Made by a program: the position numbers and the translations under genes
DNA from: Bacillus sp. HNG
GTDB lineage: Bacteria; Bacillota; Bacilli; Bacillales; Bacillaceae_L
Length of the DNA stretch: 64,000 nucleotides
Assembly: GCF_003400205.1 (NCBI RefSeq)
Contig: NZ_QUQV01000008.1
Coordinates: 160,127 to 224,126 of the forward strand
Reading direction: 5' to 3'
In this document: positions 33,361-43,342 of the stretch, piece by piece
Layout of the letters: each line of letters starts with the position of its first letter
Position numbering within the stretch: position 1 is the stretch's first letter
Notes under the pieces: generated by a model
Seen by the model: only the letters and a program-made list of their open reading frames with translations
Database searches by the model: none
What the model was told of the DNA's origin: nothing

Positions 33361-33758
33361 TTGGCACCTTCCTAACTTTATAAATGACTTTGATTGATAT
33401 AAAAAGTGTCTGTTGCCACTTGGTTGCGATGTGGTTTGGCGGGACGCTCTTGGGATTTGGACCCTGCCCCCTTTTTCTGAATATCGGACATAACCGGAAT
33501 TTCCACTCTTGCCTAATCGATCCGGTCCCAGCCCTAAGCCAATCCCTTAAACAGAGAAATATAAGATCGATAGAAACTTAACATCCGGAAATGAAGTTTG
33601 TTCCTTTTCGATTTATGTTTCATAACTGAGTTATATCTGACATTATTCTCTATCACCGACAGCATTTCCCGGGAAACGACAGCATCTATTGGTTAGTGAC
33701 AGGAAATTTAAACAGCTTCAAAAATTTACTAGACCATAGGAATTATGCTTTGTACTAC
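33361..33758. other. Intergenic region before the lipase unit
   Basis: About 400 bp between the YukD-like gene and the lipoprotein gene. It should hold the promoter of the effector unit. The only ordered structure is a 20-bp tandem array (33637-33716). No gene is seen. Confidence 0.5.
33637..33716. repeat. Four degenerate tandem units of exactly 20 bp
   Basis: Units begin at 33637, 33657, 33677 and 33697 with [CT][TG]ACA: CTGACATTATTC, CGACAGCATTTC, CGACAGCATCTA, TGACAGGAAATT. Spacing is 20 bp each time. It resembles the arrays at 3619 and 6200 in period but not in consensus. Confidence 0.65.
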
Positions 33759-34010
33759 CTACACCAGCATCAATTTCTTCCCATTTAAAAATCCTAATTC
33801 TTCCACGGTTTGGTTGATGTCAAAGATCGTGCCGGTTTCGCGGTCGCAGACGACAGTTGTGTCGGTTGCGACGAAGTAGCCACCCGAGAGCTCTGTCATG
33901 GTGTTTGCGAGTAAAAATGTGACTTCATAGAGCTTGCTTTGGGCCGGGATGAAGACGTCATAGGATTCGCCAGAGGCTGGAATAAATACCTCGACCAGCA
34001 CCTTATCCAT
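33759..34010 (-). CDS. YukD/EsaB-like ubiquitin-fold protein of the type VII system
   Basis: An 83-residue protein of the beta-grasp size seen in YukD and EsaB, small cytoplasmic factors needed for type VII secretion in Bacillus and Staphylococcus. Visible features are DKVLVEVFIPASGESYDVFIPAQSKLYEVTFLLANTM, an exposed loop, then DINQTVEELGFLNGKKLMLV, the usual ubiquitin-like ending without a Gly-Gly tail. ATG 34010 follows GAGGAGG; it overlaps the stop of the EssC gene by 8 nt, so the two are coupled. Confidence 0.85.
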   Translation of the reverse strand: MDKVLVEVFIPASGESYDVFIPAQSKLYEVTFLLANTMTELSGGYFVATDTTVVCDRETGTIFDINQTVEELGFLNGKKLMLV

Positions 34011-37000
34011 GGTAAACCGCCTCCTCTTCACGAACTGCCGAACCCGTTAAAAGTTTGACTAACTTTGGTTTTCCTTTTCTCAGCACGTATCCGAAGTCCT
34101 CTGGAATTTCTTGATACATGCTGTTTGTGACTTTTGATACTTTCATTAAATACTGATCGGTAATGCCGTTTCCGACCCAAATTCCATCACTTAACGAAAC
34201 CTGCTTTTTAAACCACGGCTCGAATGCGAATGAGTTCAAGGAATCAGCACGGTCGGAGATAACCATAAATACATTGAGTCCATCAATCCGTTCTAAAAAT
34301 ACCTTCAGCTTATCCTGACCATCCTCTGATAACAGCATCATCATGTCGTTAAACGAATGAATGATACAGTAAATCGGTTCGAATTCTGGTGGTGTTGCGC
34401 CCTCTTCAATCGCATCCTTCGTTGTGTTGTTACGGAACACTAATGTGTTAAACAAGTAAACGATGGTCTCTTCAAGTTCGGCTGCATTTGATACGTGTTT
34501 ACCTCCGACTCGAGTGAGCTCCTCATTCGGGTCAAGCACCACAACTTCATTTTTCTCATTGGCATGAACGATTTCAGAAATCCCCTGCATCACGCCTGCG
34601 CATGCCTCACTACTGTTAGCTAACACAAGATTCACAAAGTATTGACCGAAATCGAAATAGGTAACGGCAAGCGATTCTTTTTCAACCCCAACAGGTAGTT
34701 TATGAGACTTGTTGTAACGAACTTCATCTTGCAGATACTCGATATCGACTTTTTCTGGCAAGACTGGAATTCGCTTCGCAGCACTTTTGCCCCAACTGTC
34801 GCGCAAACGACGGCAGTAATCGGTGATGTATTGGTACATGTCCTCGACACCCTCAGTAATCAAGGCAACCTGGAATTCATACACACCGCCAGCTTTGAAA
34901 ATGCCTCGACCCTTATGCTTCGACGGGAAGACGCCATCGACATTTCCGAGAACCGCTGAATATTCAGATGTGTCATTAAGCTGGAGCACATACAGCTGCT
35001 TGAAGTTTTGCATCAAACGGTAGCGAATCGCACCCGTATGGGCAGCTGTGACGATAAAGTAAATCCCGTACTTTGTCCCTTCACGAGTGAGGTACGAAAT
35101 CGTTTCTTCGTACGCCTCATACATTTCTGAAAACGCTGCGTAGTTGTGAATTACAATCACAATCGATGGCAGACCATCATCTGATAAACGGTTATATGTC
35201 TGCAAGTCACCGCCGTAATTAGACAACTGCTTTTTCCGTCTCTCAATCTCGCTATTCATCATTTTAAAGAGATTATCAATCTTCTCACTATCATGCGATA
35301 AAAGAACATCCCCAACATGTGGCGCTTCGCGGAACCAGCTTAATGTTTCCGAGCTAAAATCTAGTAAATACGCATTTAACTCATCAGGTGTATGAGATTC
35401 CATGAGTGAGTACATGATGGACGCAACAAATGTAGTTTTCCCGCTTCCCGCTACCCCATAGATGATAGTATTGCCATCCTGCGTGATTGGTAGTCTCATC
35501 ACATTTTGGCGCTGGTTCGCCGGGTCATCATATTCCCCAATCACAGGGTTCAATTCAAAGCGATTCGTTGTTACTTCAGGATACTTTTCAACTAATTGAT
35601 CTAAATAAATCTTCGCAGGTATCGGATCCAGCCATAGTTGCTTTACCGAGATATTTTCCTGTTTTGCTAGACTTTCTAAGTACTTGGTTACTTCATCAAT
35701 TTGTTTCGGTGGGTTTTTCACCATTGTTCTACGGTCGATCTTCGCGCTCTTGATGACGCGACCTAAGTGGTCAATGACGCTTATGCTTTCATCCACGTGT
35801 TTTTCCACTTTTTCAGCTGGATAATACGGTGCCCCTGCCCATGCGGATTGACCAAGCTCGAACAATTCGTTATAGCCAACCTGTAGGTAAAAACGTCCGG
35901 TTTGTGATAGTTCAGCAGCATCTGGTCGCTTGATGACCTCCATACTGTCTGCTTTTTCCTGTACCTTCAGACTGATTCTAAATTTCGAGTTACTCCAAAT
36001 TTGGTCATCCACAACACCAGACGGCTTCTGTGTAGCTAAAATCAAATGGACACCTAAGCTTCGTCCGATACGAGCCGCACTCACCAGCTGCTCCATGAAC
36101 TCTGGCTGTTGGGTTTTAAGCTCGGCGAACTCGTCTGAAATCATAAACAAATGCTGGAGTGGCTCTGAAACTTGCCCCTCGCGATAGAGCTTTTGGTATT
36201 TATATATGTCAATATTACTTACATTCATCCGTCGACTCGTCTCACTAAAAATCGACTGACGACGCTTTAGCTCACTTTGAATCGAAATCAATGAGCGCTT
36301 AACGGCTGCCCCATCAAGGTTTGTAATGGTTCCAGCGAGGTGCGGTAGATTTAAAAAGGCATTCGCCATTCCGCCACCCTTGTAGTCGATTAAAATGAAG
36401 GCTACCTCATCTGGGTGATAGTTCACGGCAAGTGACAAAATAAACGTCATGATGAACTCAGACTTACCAGACCCTGTCATACCAGCAATTAGTCCGTGTG
36501 GACCATGGTATTTTTCATGAAGGTCTAGCTTGAACGACTCACCCATCGTGTCGACCCCAATCGGTGTTTCAATCGAGAGCACTGGGTTGTTTTCTTTCCA
36601 GCGAGTCAGTGCGTTCAAGTGCTCAATTTTACTGACCCCGAACATTTCAAGGAAGGTGATCATATCTGGTAGTGTGTATGCCTCAACAGAAGACGCAAGC
36701 TGGATATTTGCTAAGCGAATCGCAACCTCCTCGGCATCATCGCGCTCGTAAAATTCGGCATCAAACGCTGTGTATGAGCCAGAAATATCGTCCTTGTCGT
36801 AAATCTTGGACATGTCATCCGCAAGCTCGACAACCATCGTACATTCCTTCGGTAAATTTTTAAGCTCATCATATAGAGTGACGAGGCTAATCCCGATGTT
36901 CTTTTTCTCCTCTAAAAGGAGGTTGAACATCTCAGCCCTTGACGCAAGCGACTTGCTCATCGAGAAAATCAAATAATGCTGGTCAAGATCCTTTAATTGC

Positions 37001-38613
37001 TCCTCATCCATTGCCGCGCGATTTGTGATTTCTTTTTCAAAATATGCAGACAGCTCCTTCACCTCGGTCGCATCTGTTGCGATAAACCGAATCTGCATGC
37101 CTTCATCCCACACATGTGGCAGCCATTTCGTAAACTTCCAGTACTCTTCTTCATCCTTATCGTAAAGGAACACAAGCTTGAGCTCGTCATAGCTATGTAA
37201 GGCTGTTAATTGAAAAATAAGTCCCTTCACAAAGTCCTGTACACGACTGCGACGCCCAATGACACCACTGACATATTCCTCAACAAAGCTTAAAGTGACT
37301 GGCACCTGTTTTAAAATGTGCGGTGCTTCTACCATTTTATAAAGCTCATCCTGGAGATTGTCGTCCTCCAGTGTGAATTTTTTCTCAGGGTACTTCAGTT
37401 CAGCATTTAACGGGAGATCCCCAATTCCAAGGCGGACCTTAAGAAAATCGTCTTGCCCAAGCGCACGCTCCCAGAGATTTCTTTTTCGCATCGTAATTCG
37501 GGAGATGAGATTTTGCAGGGCCACATGGTTCTCATGAAGTATTTCACTTTGACGGACACATTCCTCTTCAATGACCTGTGCCATATCTTCAATGTATTTT
37601 GAGTATTTTTCCTGGCGCTTGCCTTCAAGCTTAATCCGTTGCTTTTTCTCATGACGCTTCATTAAAATCGGCCAAAGTACCGTTCCGATTAACATACTAA
37701 AAGACATCATTAGTGTCGGCATCGCGTACATGATGTTTCCGTTATTCGCCATTACGTTATTTAGTGTGAAAAGCCCGGTAAAAAGTGAAGCCATACCCAT
37801 TGTGATCGATGGTCCGAGGATGTACATCAACGGTGTCTCATCAATATTCGGCTTTGATGGCGGCGGGTCAATCCTGATTTCCGTCCTCTTAATATCCCGC
37901 TTAAACCGTGGAGAACGATAAAACAAGTCGTCATTTATTTCTTCGGTTTCGAAATCGTCAAGCGGTTCCTCATCCTCAATGATCGGCTTCTGTACTTCAA
38001 ACGGACGAAAAGCATTGCGGTCTAAAAATACCAATTGATGTGGGTTGTTCAGTGAAAGCAATTTGCCATTATAGATAATTTTTAGTCCCATGATGTAAAT
38101 GACATCACCGGTTGATAGAACTTTTTCCTTCACACGTTCTCCGTTGACATACGTTCCGTTAGAGCTGTTGTTGTCACGGATAATGGCATGGCCCTGTGCA
38201 TCGTACTGAATCACACAGTGGGAGCTGGATACGAGCTTATTCGAAAAACGGATGTGGCTGTCATTGCCACGACCGATACGAATGCTACTTCCCGTCACCT
38301 CGTGCTTTGTATACTCATTTCGATCACTTGTGGGTGGCTCAACGTATAAAAGCGCTGATGCGTCATGATTGCGGGAAATCGTGTATGTTTTAAATGGCTC
38401 AATTTCCTGTTTAACAAGGATCTCCTTGTTTTCATTCAACAGAAACGCAGATTTGTTGGACTTCAAAAACCATTTTCCGTCCTCCGCCTCAATCGCCATC
38501 ATATCCGCTGCTTTTCCATGCGCATCCTCAGACGTTAAAATATAACGCCCTGTCACGCGCTCTGGCAGCACAAATGTAAAAGCCTTTTCCCGATCAAATA
38601 GAGTTAATATCAA
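34003..38613 (-). CDS. essC: EssC/YukBA-type FtsK/SpoIIIE ATPase of type VII secretion
   Basis: The motor of the system, 1536 residues. A first beta-rich domain (about 1-95) and a canonical FHA domain (about 105-182: IGRG 113-116, SSSH 129-132, NGTYVNG 152-158) are followed by two membrane helices (about 265-322). Then come FtsK-type ATPase domains with Walker A GMTGSGKS and GVAGSGKT, Walker B FILIDYKGGG, and a third degenerate ATPase domain. Start is TTG 38613: GGGAGAG lies 7 nt upstream. The longer frame up to 38745 reads through an interspersed repeat and is not real. Unlike EssC of S. aureus, as I recall it, the FHA here keeps the phosphothreonine-binding Arg, Ser, His and Asn. Confidence 0.95.
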   Translation of the reverse strand: MILTLFDREKAFTFVLPERVTGRYILTSEDAHGKAADMMAIEAEDGKWFLKSNKSAFLLNENKEILVKQEIEPFKTYTISRNHDASALLYVEPPTSDRNEYTKHEVTGSSIRIGRGNDSHIRFSNKLVSSSHCVIQYDAQGHAIIRDNNSSNGTYVNGERVKEKVLSTGDVIYIMGLKIIYNGKLLSLNNPHQLVFLDRNAFRPFEVQKPIIEDEEPLDDFETEEINDDLFYRSPRFKRDIKRTEIRIDPPPSKPNIDETPLMYILGPSITMGMASLFTGLFTLNNVMANNGNIMYAMPTLMMSFSMLIGTVLWPILMKRHEKKQRIKLEGKRQEKYSKYIEDMAQVIEEECVRQSEILHENHVALQNLISRITMRKRNLWERALGQDDFLKVRLGIGDLPLNAELKYPEKKFTLEDDNLQDELYKMVEAPHILKQVPVTLSFVEEYVSGVIGRRSRVQDFVKGLIFQLTALHSYDELKLVFLYDKDEEEYWKFTKWLPHVWDEGMQIRFIATDATEVKELSAYFEKEITNRAAMDEEQLKDLDQHYLIFSMSKSLASRAEMFNLLLEEKKNIGISLVTLYDELKNLPKECTMVVELADDMSKIYDKDDISGSYTAFDAEFYERDDAEEVAIRLANIQLASSVEAYTLPDMITFLEMFGVSKIEHLNALTRWKENNPVLSIETPIGVDTMGESFKLDLHEKYHGPHGLIAGMTGSGKSEFIMTFILSLAVNYHPDEVAFILIDYKGGGMANAFLNLPHLAGTITNLDGAAVKRSLISIQSELKRRQSIFSETSRRMNVSNIDIYKYQKLYREGQVSEPLQHLFMISDEFAELKTQQPEFMEQLVSAARIGRSLGVHLILATQKPSGVVDDQIWSNSKFRISLKVQEKADSMEVIKRPDAAELSQTGRFYLQVGYNELFELGQSAWAGAPYYPAEKVEKHVDESISVIDHLGRVIKSAKIDRRTMVKNPPKQIDEVTKYLESLAKQENISVKQLWLDPIPAKIYLDQLVEKYPEVTTNRFELNPVIGEYDDPANQRQNVMRLPITQDGNTIIYGVAGSGKTTFVASIMYSLMESHTPDELNAYLLDFSSETLSWFREAPHVGDVLLSHDSEKIDNLFKMMNSEIERRKKQLSNYGGDLQTYNRLSDDGLPSIVIVIHNYAAFSEMYEAYEETISYLTREGTKYGIYFIVTAAHTGAIRYRLMQNFKQLYVLQLNDTSEYSAVLGNVDGVFPSKHKGRGIFKAGGVYEFQVALITEGVEDMYQYITDYCRRLRDSWGKSAAKRIPVLPEKVDIEYLQDEVRYNKSHKLPVGVEKESLAVTYFDFGQYFVNLVLANSSEACAGVMQGISEIVHANEKNEVVVLDPNEELTRVGGKHVSNAAELEETIVYLFNTLVFRNNTTKDAIEEGATPPEFEPIYCIIHSFNDMMMLLSEDGQDKLKVFLERIDGLNVFMVISDRADSLNSFAFEPWFKKQVSLSDGIWVGNGITDQYLMKVSKVTNSMYQEIPEDFGYVLRKGKPKLVKLLTGSAVREEEAVYHG

Positions 38614-38635
38614 AGCAAATCTCTCCCTTATAACA

Positions 38636-38747
38636 AATGCACAAGCGCCTTGCTCAGCCCCGGCAAGCACAGACAGAAGGCGTTTTTTTGCCTTCAGAAG
38701 CGATTGAATTGTGACCTCGAGCCGATGGCGCCTGAAGTTAGACATAA
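38636..38747. repeat. Interspersed palindromic repeat, copy B
   Basis: Matches copy A (9786-9907) in order and strand: AAGCGCCTTGCTCAGCCCCGGCAAGCAC ends on the left, a GAAGGC/GCCTTC inner hairpin in the middle, and GTGACCTCGAG ... GGCGCCTGAAGTTAGACATA on the right. It lies directly upstream of the EssC gene's ribosome site, separating it from the six-helix membrane protein gene. Confidence 0.8.
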
Positions 38748-38809
38748 AAAACTGTTCATAAGTCTCCCAATCTGACCGAGGTTGACTTTTACAGCTAGTG
38801 ACTATTAAA

Positions 38810-39601
38810 CTATTTCTTCACCTTCACACTTTTTTTATGTATCTTATGCCTTTTCGGTTTCTTCCTTTTTATCTTTGGAATACAGAATGACTCAAACTGA
38901 AATTTACTAATGGTAAGTAATAAAAATTCCGGCCATGCTAACGCAATCGCAAATTGAAGGGCTGTACAAAGAACTAAGACAAACAGAACTTCGATCATAT
39001 TTACAAAGATTATTTCTGGATCTGATAATAATTGAATGATTGCTCCAACTATCATGACTGAACCAAAAACAATCGGAATGCTTATTTCAGTTTTCGATTC
39101 TTTAAACTTGTAAAGTCCATTTCCGTCTTTTCGGAACTCTCCCCGTTTTACCCTTTTAAAAGCTCGTAATGTCGTGTATAGAGTTAGCACAAGCCCGCCA
39201 AGGAGAATGACCCATCCATAGATACTCATATAACTTGGAGCCACCCTATCTTCTGCAGCAAGGAAATAAAACGGAAAAAAATCCACGGAAAACTTTAATC
39301 CAAAGATACTTAGAAAAATAGCCTGCAAACGTTGATAACGATACGCATTTTTTTCAGGTGTAAAGAATAGGGCAACAACTGCATTTAGGACCAAAAATGC
39401 AATACTTATTTTTTGAATCGTTAGCCAGATAGGATTAGTAATCGCTATACCCGCATCCAAAGCCAACGAAGTAACAGCCGTTATTAATCCACTAAAAATG
39501 AGCGTTAGCCAGAAGAATCCAGTAATCTTATCTGGTCTGAGTCTATTTTGCCCAACTACTTTTATGTTGTATAAATCCTCTTCTTTTGCTCCTTTTAGCA
39601 T
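38810..39601 (-). CDS. Six-helix membrane protein of the type VII locus, unknown family
   Basis: About 263 residues with roughly six hydrophobic segments (opening FFWLTLIFSGLITAVTSLAL, closing MIEVLFVLVLCTALQFAIALAW) and a very basic C-terminal tail (KIKRKKPKRHKIHKK). ATG 39601 follows TAGGAGATG. It precedes the EssC gene on the same strand, with only the repeat copy B between them. Standard Firmicute loci have EsaA, EssA and EssB here; this protein resembles none of them by eye. A channel or assembly role is possible but not shown. Confidence 0.65.
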   Translation of the reverse strand: MLKGAKEEDLYNIKVVGQNRLRPDKITGFFWLTLIFSGLITAVTSLALDAGIAITNPIWLTIQKISIAFLVLNAVVALFFTPEKNAYRYQRLQAIFLSIFGLKFSVDFFPFYFLAAEDRVAPSYMSIYGWVILLGGLVLTLYTTLRAFKRVKRGEFRKDGNGLYKFKESKTEISIPIVFGSVMIVGAIIQLLSDPEIIFVNMIEVLFVLVLCTALQFAIALAWPEFLLLTISKFQFESFCIPKIKRKKPKRHKIHKKSVKVKK

Positions 39602-39803
39602 TCTGTCATCTCCTACCAAAGTACTTCGTCTAAAGCCTTTTGATAGACTTCTAGCAGCCCGCCTGCCATATTTTGTCTCGATATTATCCGACTATCACTT
39701 GAGTACCAGAAACTAGATAGAACTGTTCTGAGGGACTAGAGCCTGGTAAGGCACTTGAAGTCCCATCCATCATCAGGTGTTGATTATGTAATGTTCACTC
39801 ATG

Positions 39804-40082
39804 CTAGAATTTAAAAGGATTAAATGGGTTAAACGGATTATAAATTTTATAAAGTTCTTTAAACGTTTTAGCCAACAAAACCTTGATAAGTTGTTTAAAA
39901 AAAACAAAACTCAACCACATTAAAAATAAGGTTACTACTAAAAGCACCCATAATCCGAAGCTCATCTCTCCTCGATGATTGTAAATAAATAAAAAATTAT
40001 CGATTGTAAAATAAATAGCCACACAAAAGGATATAAACAACAAAACTGAAGGGAAAATTTTTTCTTTATTTAATTTACCCAT
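39804..40082 (-). CDS. Small two-helix membrane protein with NPF repeats
   Basis: A 92-residue protein with two hydrophobic helices (about 10-32, IFPSVLLFISFCVAIYFTIDNFLF, and about 43-66, LWVLLVVTLFLMWLSFVFF) and a C-terminal tail with three NPF units (NPFNPFNPF). ATG 40082 follows GAGGGA. It lies between the WXG100-like gene and the six-helix gene. I recognise no family; EssA is a small membrane protein too, but sequence likeness is not visible. Confidence 0.6.
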   Translation of the reverse strand: MGKLNKEKIFPSVLLFISFCVAIYFTIDNFLFIYNHRGEMSFGLWVLLVVTLFLMWLSFVFFKQLIKVLLAKTFKELYKIYNPFNPFNPFKF

Positions 40083-40177
40083 TTATATCCCTCATCAATT
40101 ACGCTCGATTTCTGATAGGTTTGATAAAAGTTTCGTAACATCTAATCCCCACCAACTGTTTCGAACCTAACATCCTA

Positions 40178-40528
40178 CTAATAATAGCGTGGATATGGTC
40201 CATTCATTTCAGCTCGTTTTCGCGCTTCCTCTTCAGCTTTCCTTCTAGCTTCCTCTGCCGCGCGAGCAGCTGCCTCTTCTTCACGTTTGATTTGGTTTGC
40301 AACCGAGATGATATCTGGTGCGACTGAATCAAGCTTCGAGGCAATCTGATTAAGTTCACGATTGATCTCCGCGATTGCTTGATTGATGTACTGGACCTCT
40401 GTCGCCTGCCAGGCCGAGTTGATATTTCCCTGAAACCCATTTAGAGAGCTTTTTAGATTACGAAGTTGTGAGGCATAGTTGCGAAGTTGGTTGGCTTGTG
40501 AAATGGCAGCAGAAACATTAATTCCCAT
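40178..40528 (-). CDS. WXG100-like protein with long charged C-terminal tail
   Basis: 116 residues. The first 80 form a helical hairpin with a degenerate W-x-G turn (NSAWQATEV, W-Q-A), like a WXG100 protein. A coiled tail of alternating Ala/Glu/Arg (KREEEAAARAAEEARRKAEEE) ends in NGPYPRYY. ATG 40528 follows AGGTGATC; the frame extends upstream but without a ribosome site. It is the first gene of the EssC unit, so it may be a dedicated substrate or an adaptor that stays with the machine. Confidence 0.75.
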   Translation of the reverse strand: MGINVSAAISQANQLRNYASQLRNLKSSLNGFQGNINSAWQATEVQYINQAIAEINRELNQIASKLDSVAPDIISVANQIKREEEAAARAAEEARRKAEEEARKRAEMNGPYPRYY

Positions 40529-41170
40529 AAAGATCACCTGCTTATCGTAAATAAGTTTTATATAGTGGAATGCCCATTTACAGGGCAAAAATTACATACT
40601 TCGTTCACATTTTTTCCAAATATATACTAAAAATTACCCGATATTTAGGTTTAGGTCAATTTGTACGGAATATTCCGATAATATCTCATTTCATACGAAA
40701 GACCTGTTTTGTCTACATTTTTCTACAAAATGTTGCCTGCGTCGGACTCGCTTACTACCTAAGGTGTACTGGTCCACTAGTACCTTTGGTAAATTCGTAT
40801 AACAGAAGAACGTTGATAAACCTCGACATAATATTTCGAATTCAAGCCTCTTGAAGCACTTTATTACATTTAATAGGAAAATAGTCCTTTTATCATTAAT
40901 TCTTGTAACATAAATGTAACTTGACAAAAATACATCGAATTTTTGTGCATGCAAGCACTTTCATCTCATAAGATAAGAAAAATCAGTCCCATAGAAAATT
41001 AGTAATAGATTTGTAAAAGAGGGTCCATTTTTTGTCATTTGGGCATTTCAAGAGTAAAAGGACTAAGATTACATTAGAAGAAGAATGAGAGGATTGGACT
41101 AAGGTTTCTCGGATTTTCGCGGTTCATGAAGGAATATTTATACTCTTTCTTTCCTATTAAATAGGACGAG

Positions 41171-41188
<18 letters not shown>
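40529..41188. other. Upstream region of the type VII locus
   Basis: About 640 bp without a credible gene between galR and the first type VII gene. On the minus strand TTGCCC followed after 18 nt by TATATA (within 40553-40587) is the best promoter, and a TGCCC-7-GGGCA palindrome (40571-40587) overlaps it. Further up are a near-perfect palindrome GTAACATAAATGTAAC (40905-40920) and a hairpin at 40763-40796 (AAGGTGTACT ... AGTACCTT). Confidence 0.45.
40571..40587 (-). promoter_or_regulatory. Palindrome overlapping the probable type VII promoter
   Basis: TGCCC (40571-40575) and GGGCA (40583-40587) are perfect inverted arms with a 7-nt spacer, and the -35-like TTGCCC of the first type VII gene is one arm. 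It could be an operator or a leader hairpin. Confidence 0.4.
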
Positions 41189-42172
<984 letters not shown>

Positions 42173-42237
42173 TCACCTTCTTTCTGGGGAAATGTTAAAT
42201 TTGCACTTTGTAATCACGTGCATCTTTTTGCTTTTGT

Positions 42238-42297
42238 GGAACCAGTGGAACCGTCCCTGTGGTCCCGGGAGCCTGAAGAACCGTCCCCTTGGTCCCT
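42238..42297. repeat. Two GGAACCGTCCC/GGTCCC palindromic elements
   Basis: AACCGTCCCTGTGGTCCC and AACCGTCCCCTTGGTCCC occur 32 bp apart between galR and galM. Elements of this family also lie near 3796, 57640, 57678, 59601, 61103 and 62214. Confidence 0.7.
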
Positions 42298-43330
42298 ATT
42301 TTGCTAAAAACGTATATTTTGTTTCCCAGTGGTATTGTTCGCCTTTTTTGATGATGACGGATGGGAAGTTAGGGTGATGGATTGCGTCTGGCAACCCTTG
42401 TGTTTCTAAGCACACACCTAAGTATGGTCGAGCTTCGCCACCGCGCATGTTAAAGCCTTTTAGCGTGTTGCTCGTGTAAACAACGACTGCTGGTTGATTT
42501 GTTTCTACCACCAGTTGTCGGCCAGATGCTTCATCGTATAGTTGGACTACTTTTTCATCTAGTAAAAATGGGTGGTCGTAGCCTTGACCGACGAGCGCAA
42601 TTTGCTCATCCTTTGATTTCGGACCGTCTCCAATTTTGCGACCATTTTGAAAATCAAACACCGTTCCAGTGACATTCAAAAGCTTACCTGTTGGAAGGAA
42701 CTCTTCGTCCAGTTCAAGAAACTTACTGCTTTTTATCGTAAGCTCATGGTCAAGCACGTCATTTCTCACATCACCTGATAGATTAAAATACGCATGATTT
42801 GTAATGTTTAAAATGGTATCCGCATTCGGTGTCCCGTTCCCCGTAATCACAAATTCATTATCGTTGTTGAGTGTGTATGTTACAGTCATTTCGACAGTAC
42901 CAGGGTAGCCCCCTTCACCGTCCTCGCTCACATACGTGAACTCGACTCCAACTTTATTTTCTTCATTAATAATAGTAGAATTCCACACTACCTTGCTGAA
43001 CCCTTTTACCCCACCATGAATATGATTGTTGTTTTCATTTTGATCAAGGGAGTACGTTTTTCCGTTCAGTTCAAATTGTCCGCCTCTAATACGACCTGCG
43101 GTACGGCCAACAATCGCACCTTGGTAGCTAGTATCAGCAAGATACCCTTCAAGATCGTCAAATCCGAGTACGACATTCTCCAAATGACCTTTTCGGTCTG
43201 GCGCAACAATTTCCGTAATAATGCAGCCATAATCAATACAGGTCACACTTAGCCCGTGGTCATTTTTTAATGTAAAAGCCTTAACTTCTTGGTTATCGAA
43301 CCTTCCGTACAGCTGTGTTTTGACTTCCAT
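42296..43330 (-). CDS. galM: Aldose 1-epimerase (mutarotase)
   Basis: A 344-residue enzyme that interconverts alpha and beta anomers of galactose so that GalK can use the sugar released by the beta-galactosidase. Motifs include GCIITEIVAPDR, GRTAGRIRGG, NNNHIHGGVKGFSKV (catalytic His), ITNHAYFNLSG (second His), GYDHPFLLD and the catalytic Glu in GVCLETQGLPDA. ATG 43330 follows AGGAGA. It is 12 nt after galT. Confidence 0.95.
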   Translation of the reverse strand: MEVKTQLYGRFDNQEVKAFTLKNDHGLSVTCIDYGCIITEIVAPDRKGHLENVVLGFDDLEGYLADTSYQGAIVGRTAGRIRGGQFELNGKTYSLDQNENNNHIHGGVKGFSKVVWNSTIINEENKVGVEFTYVSEDGEGGYPGTVEMTVTYTLNNDNEFVITGNGTPNADTILNITNHAYFNLSGDVRNDVLDHELTIKSSKFLELDEEFLPTGKLLNVTGTVFDFQNGRKIGDGPKSKDEQIALVGQGYDHPFLLDEKVVQLYDEASGRQLVVETNQPAVVVYTSNTLKGFNMRGGEARPYLGVCLETQGLPDAIHHPNFPSVIIKKGEQYHWETKYTFLAK

Positions 43331-43342
43331 TTTCTTAATCTC

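Noticed and set aside
38613..38745. 44-residue N-terminal extension of EssC
   Set aside because: It is translated from an interspersed repeat and has no ribosome site; a good site precedes TTG 38613.
20189..40528. Prophage
   Set aside because: WXG100 and large surface proteins can be confused with phage parts, but there is no integrase, capsid, portal, terminase or lysis gene.
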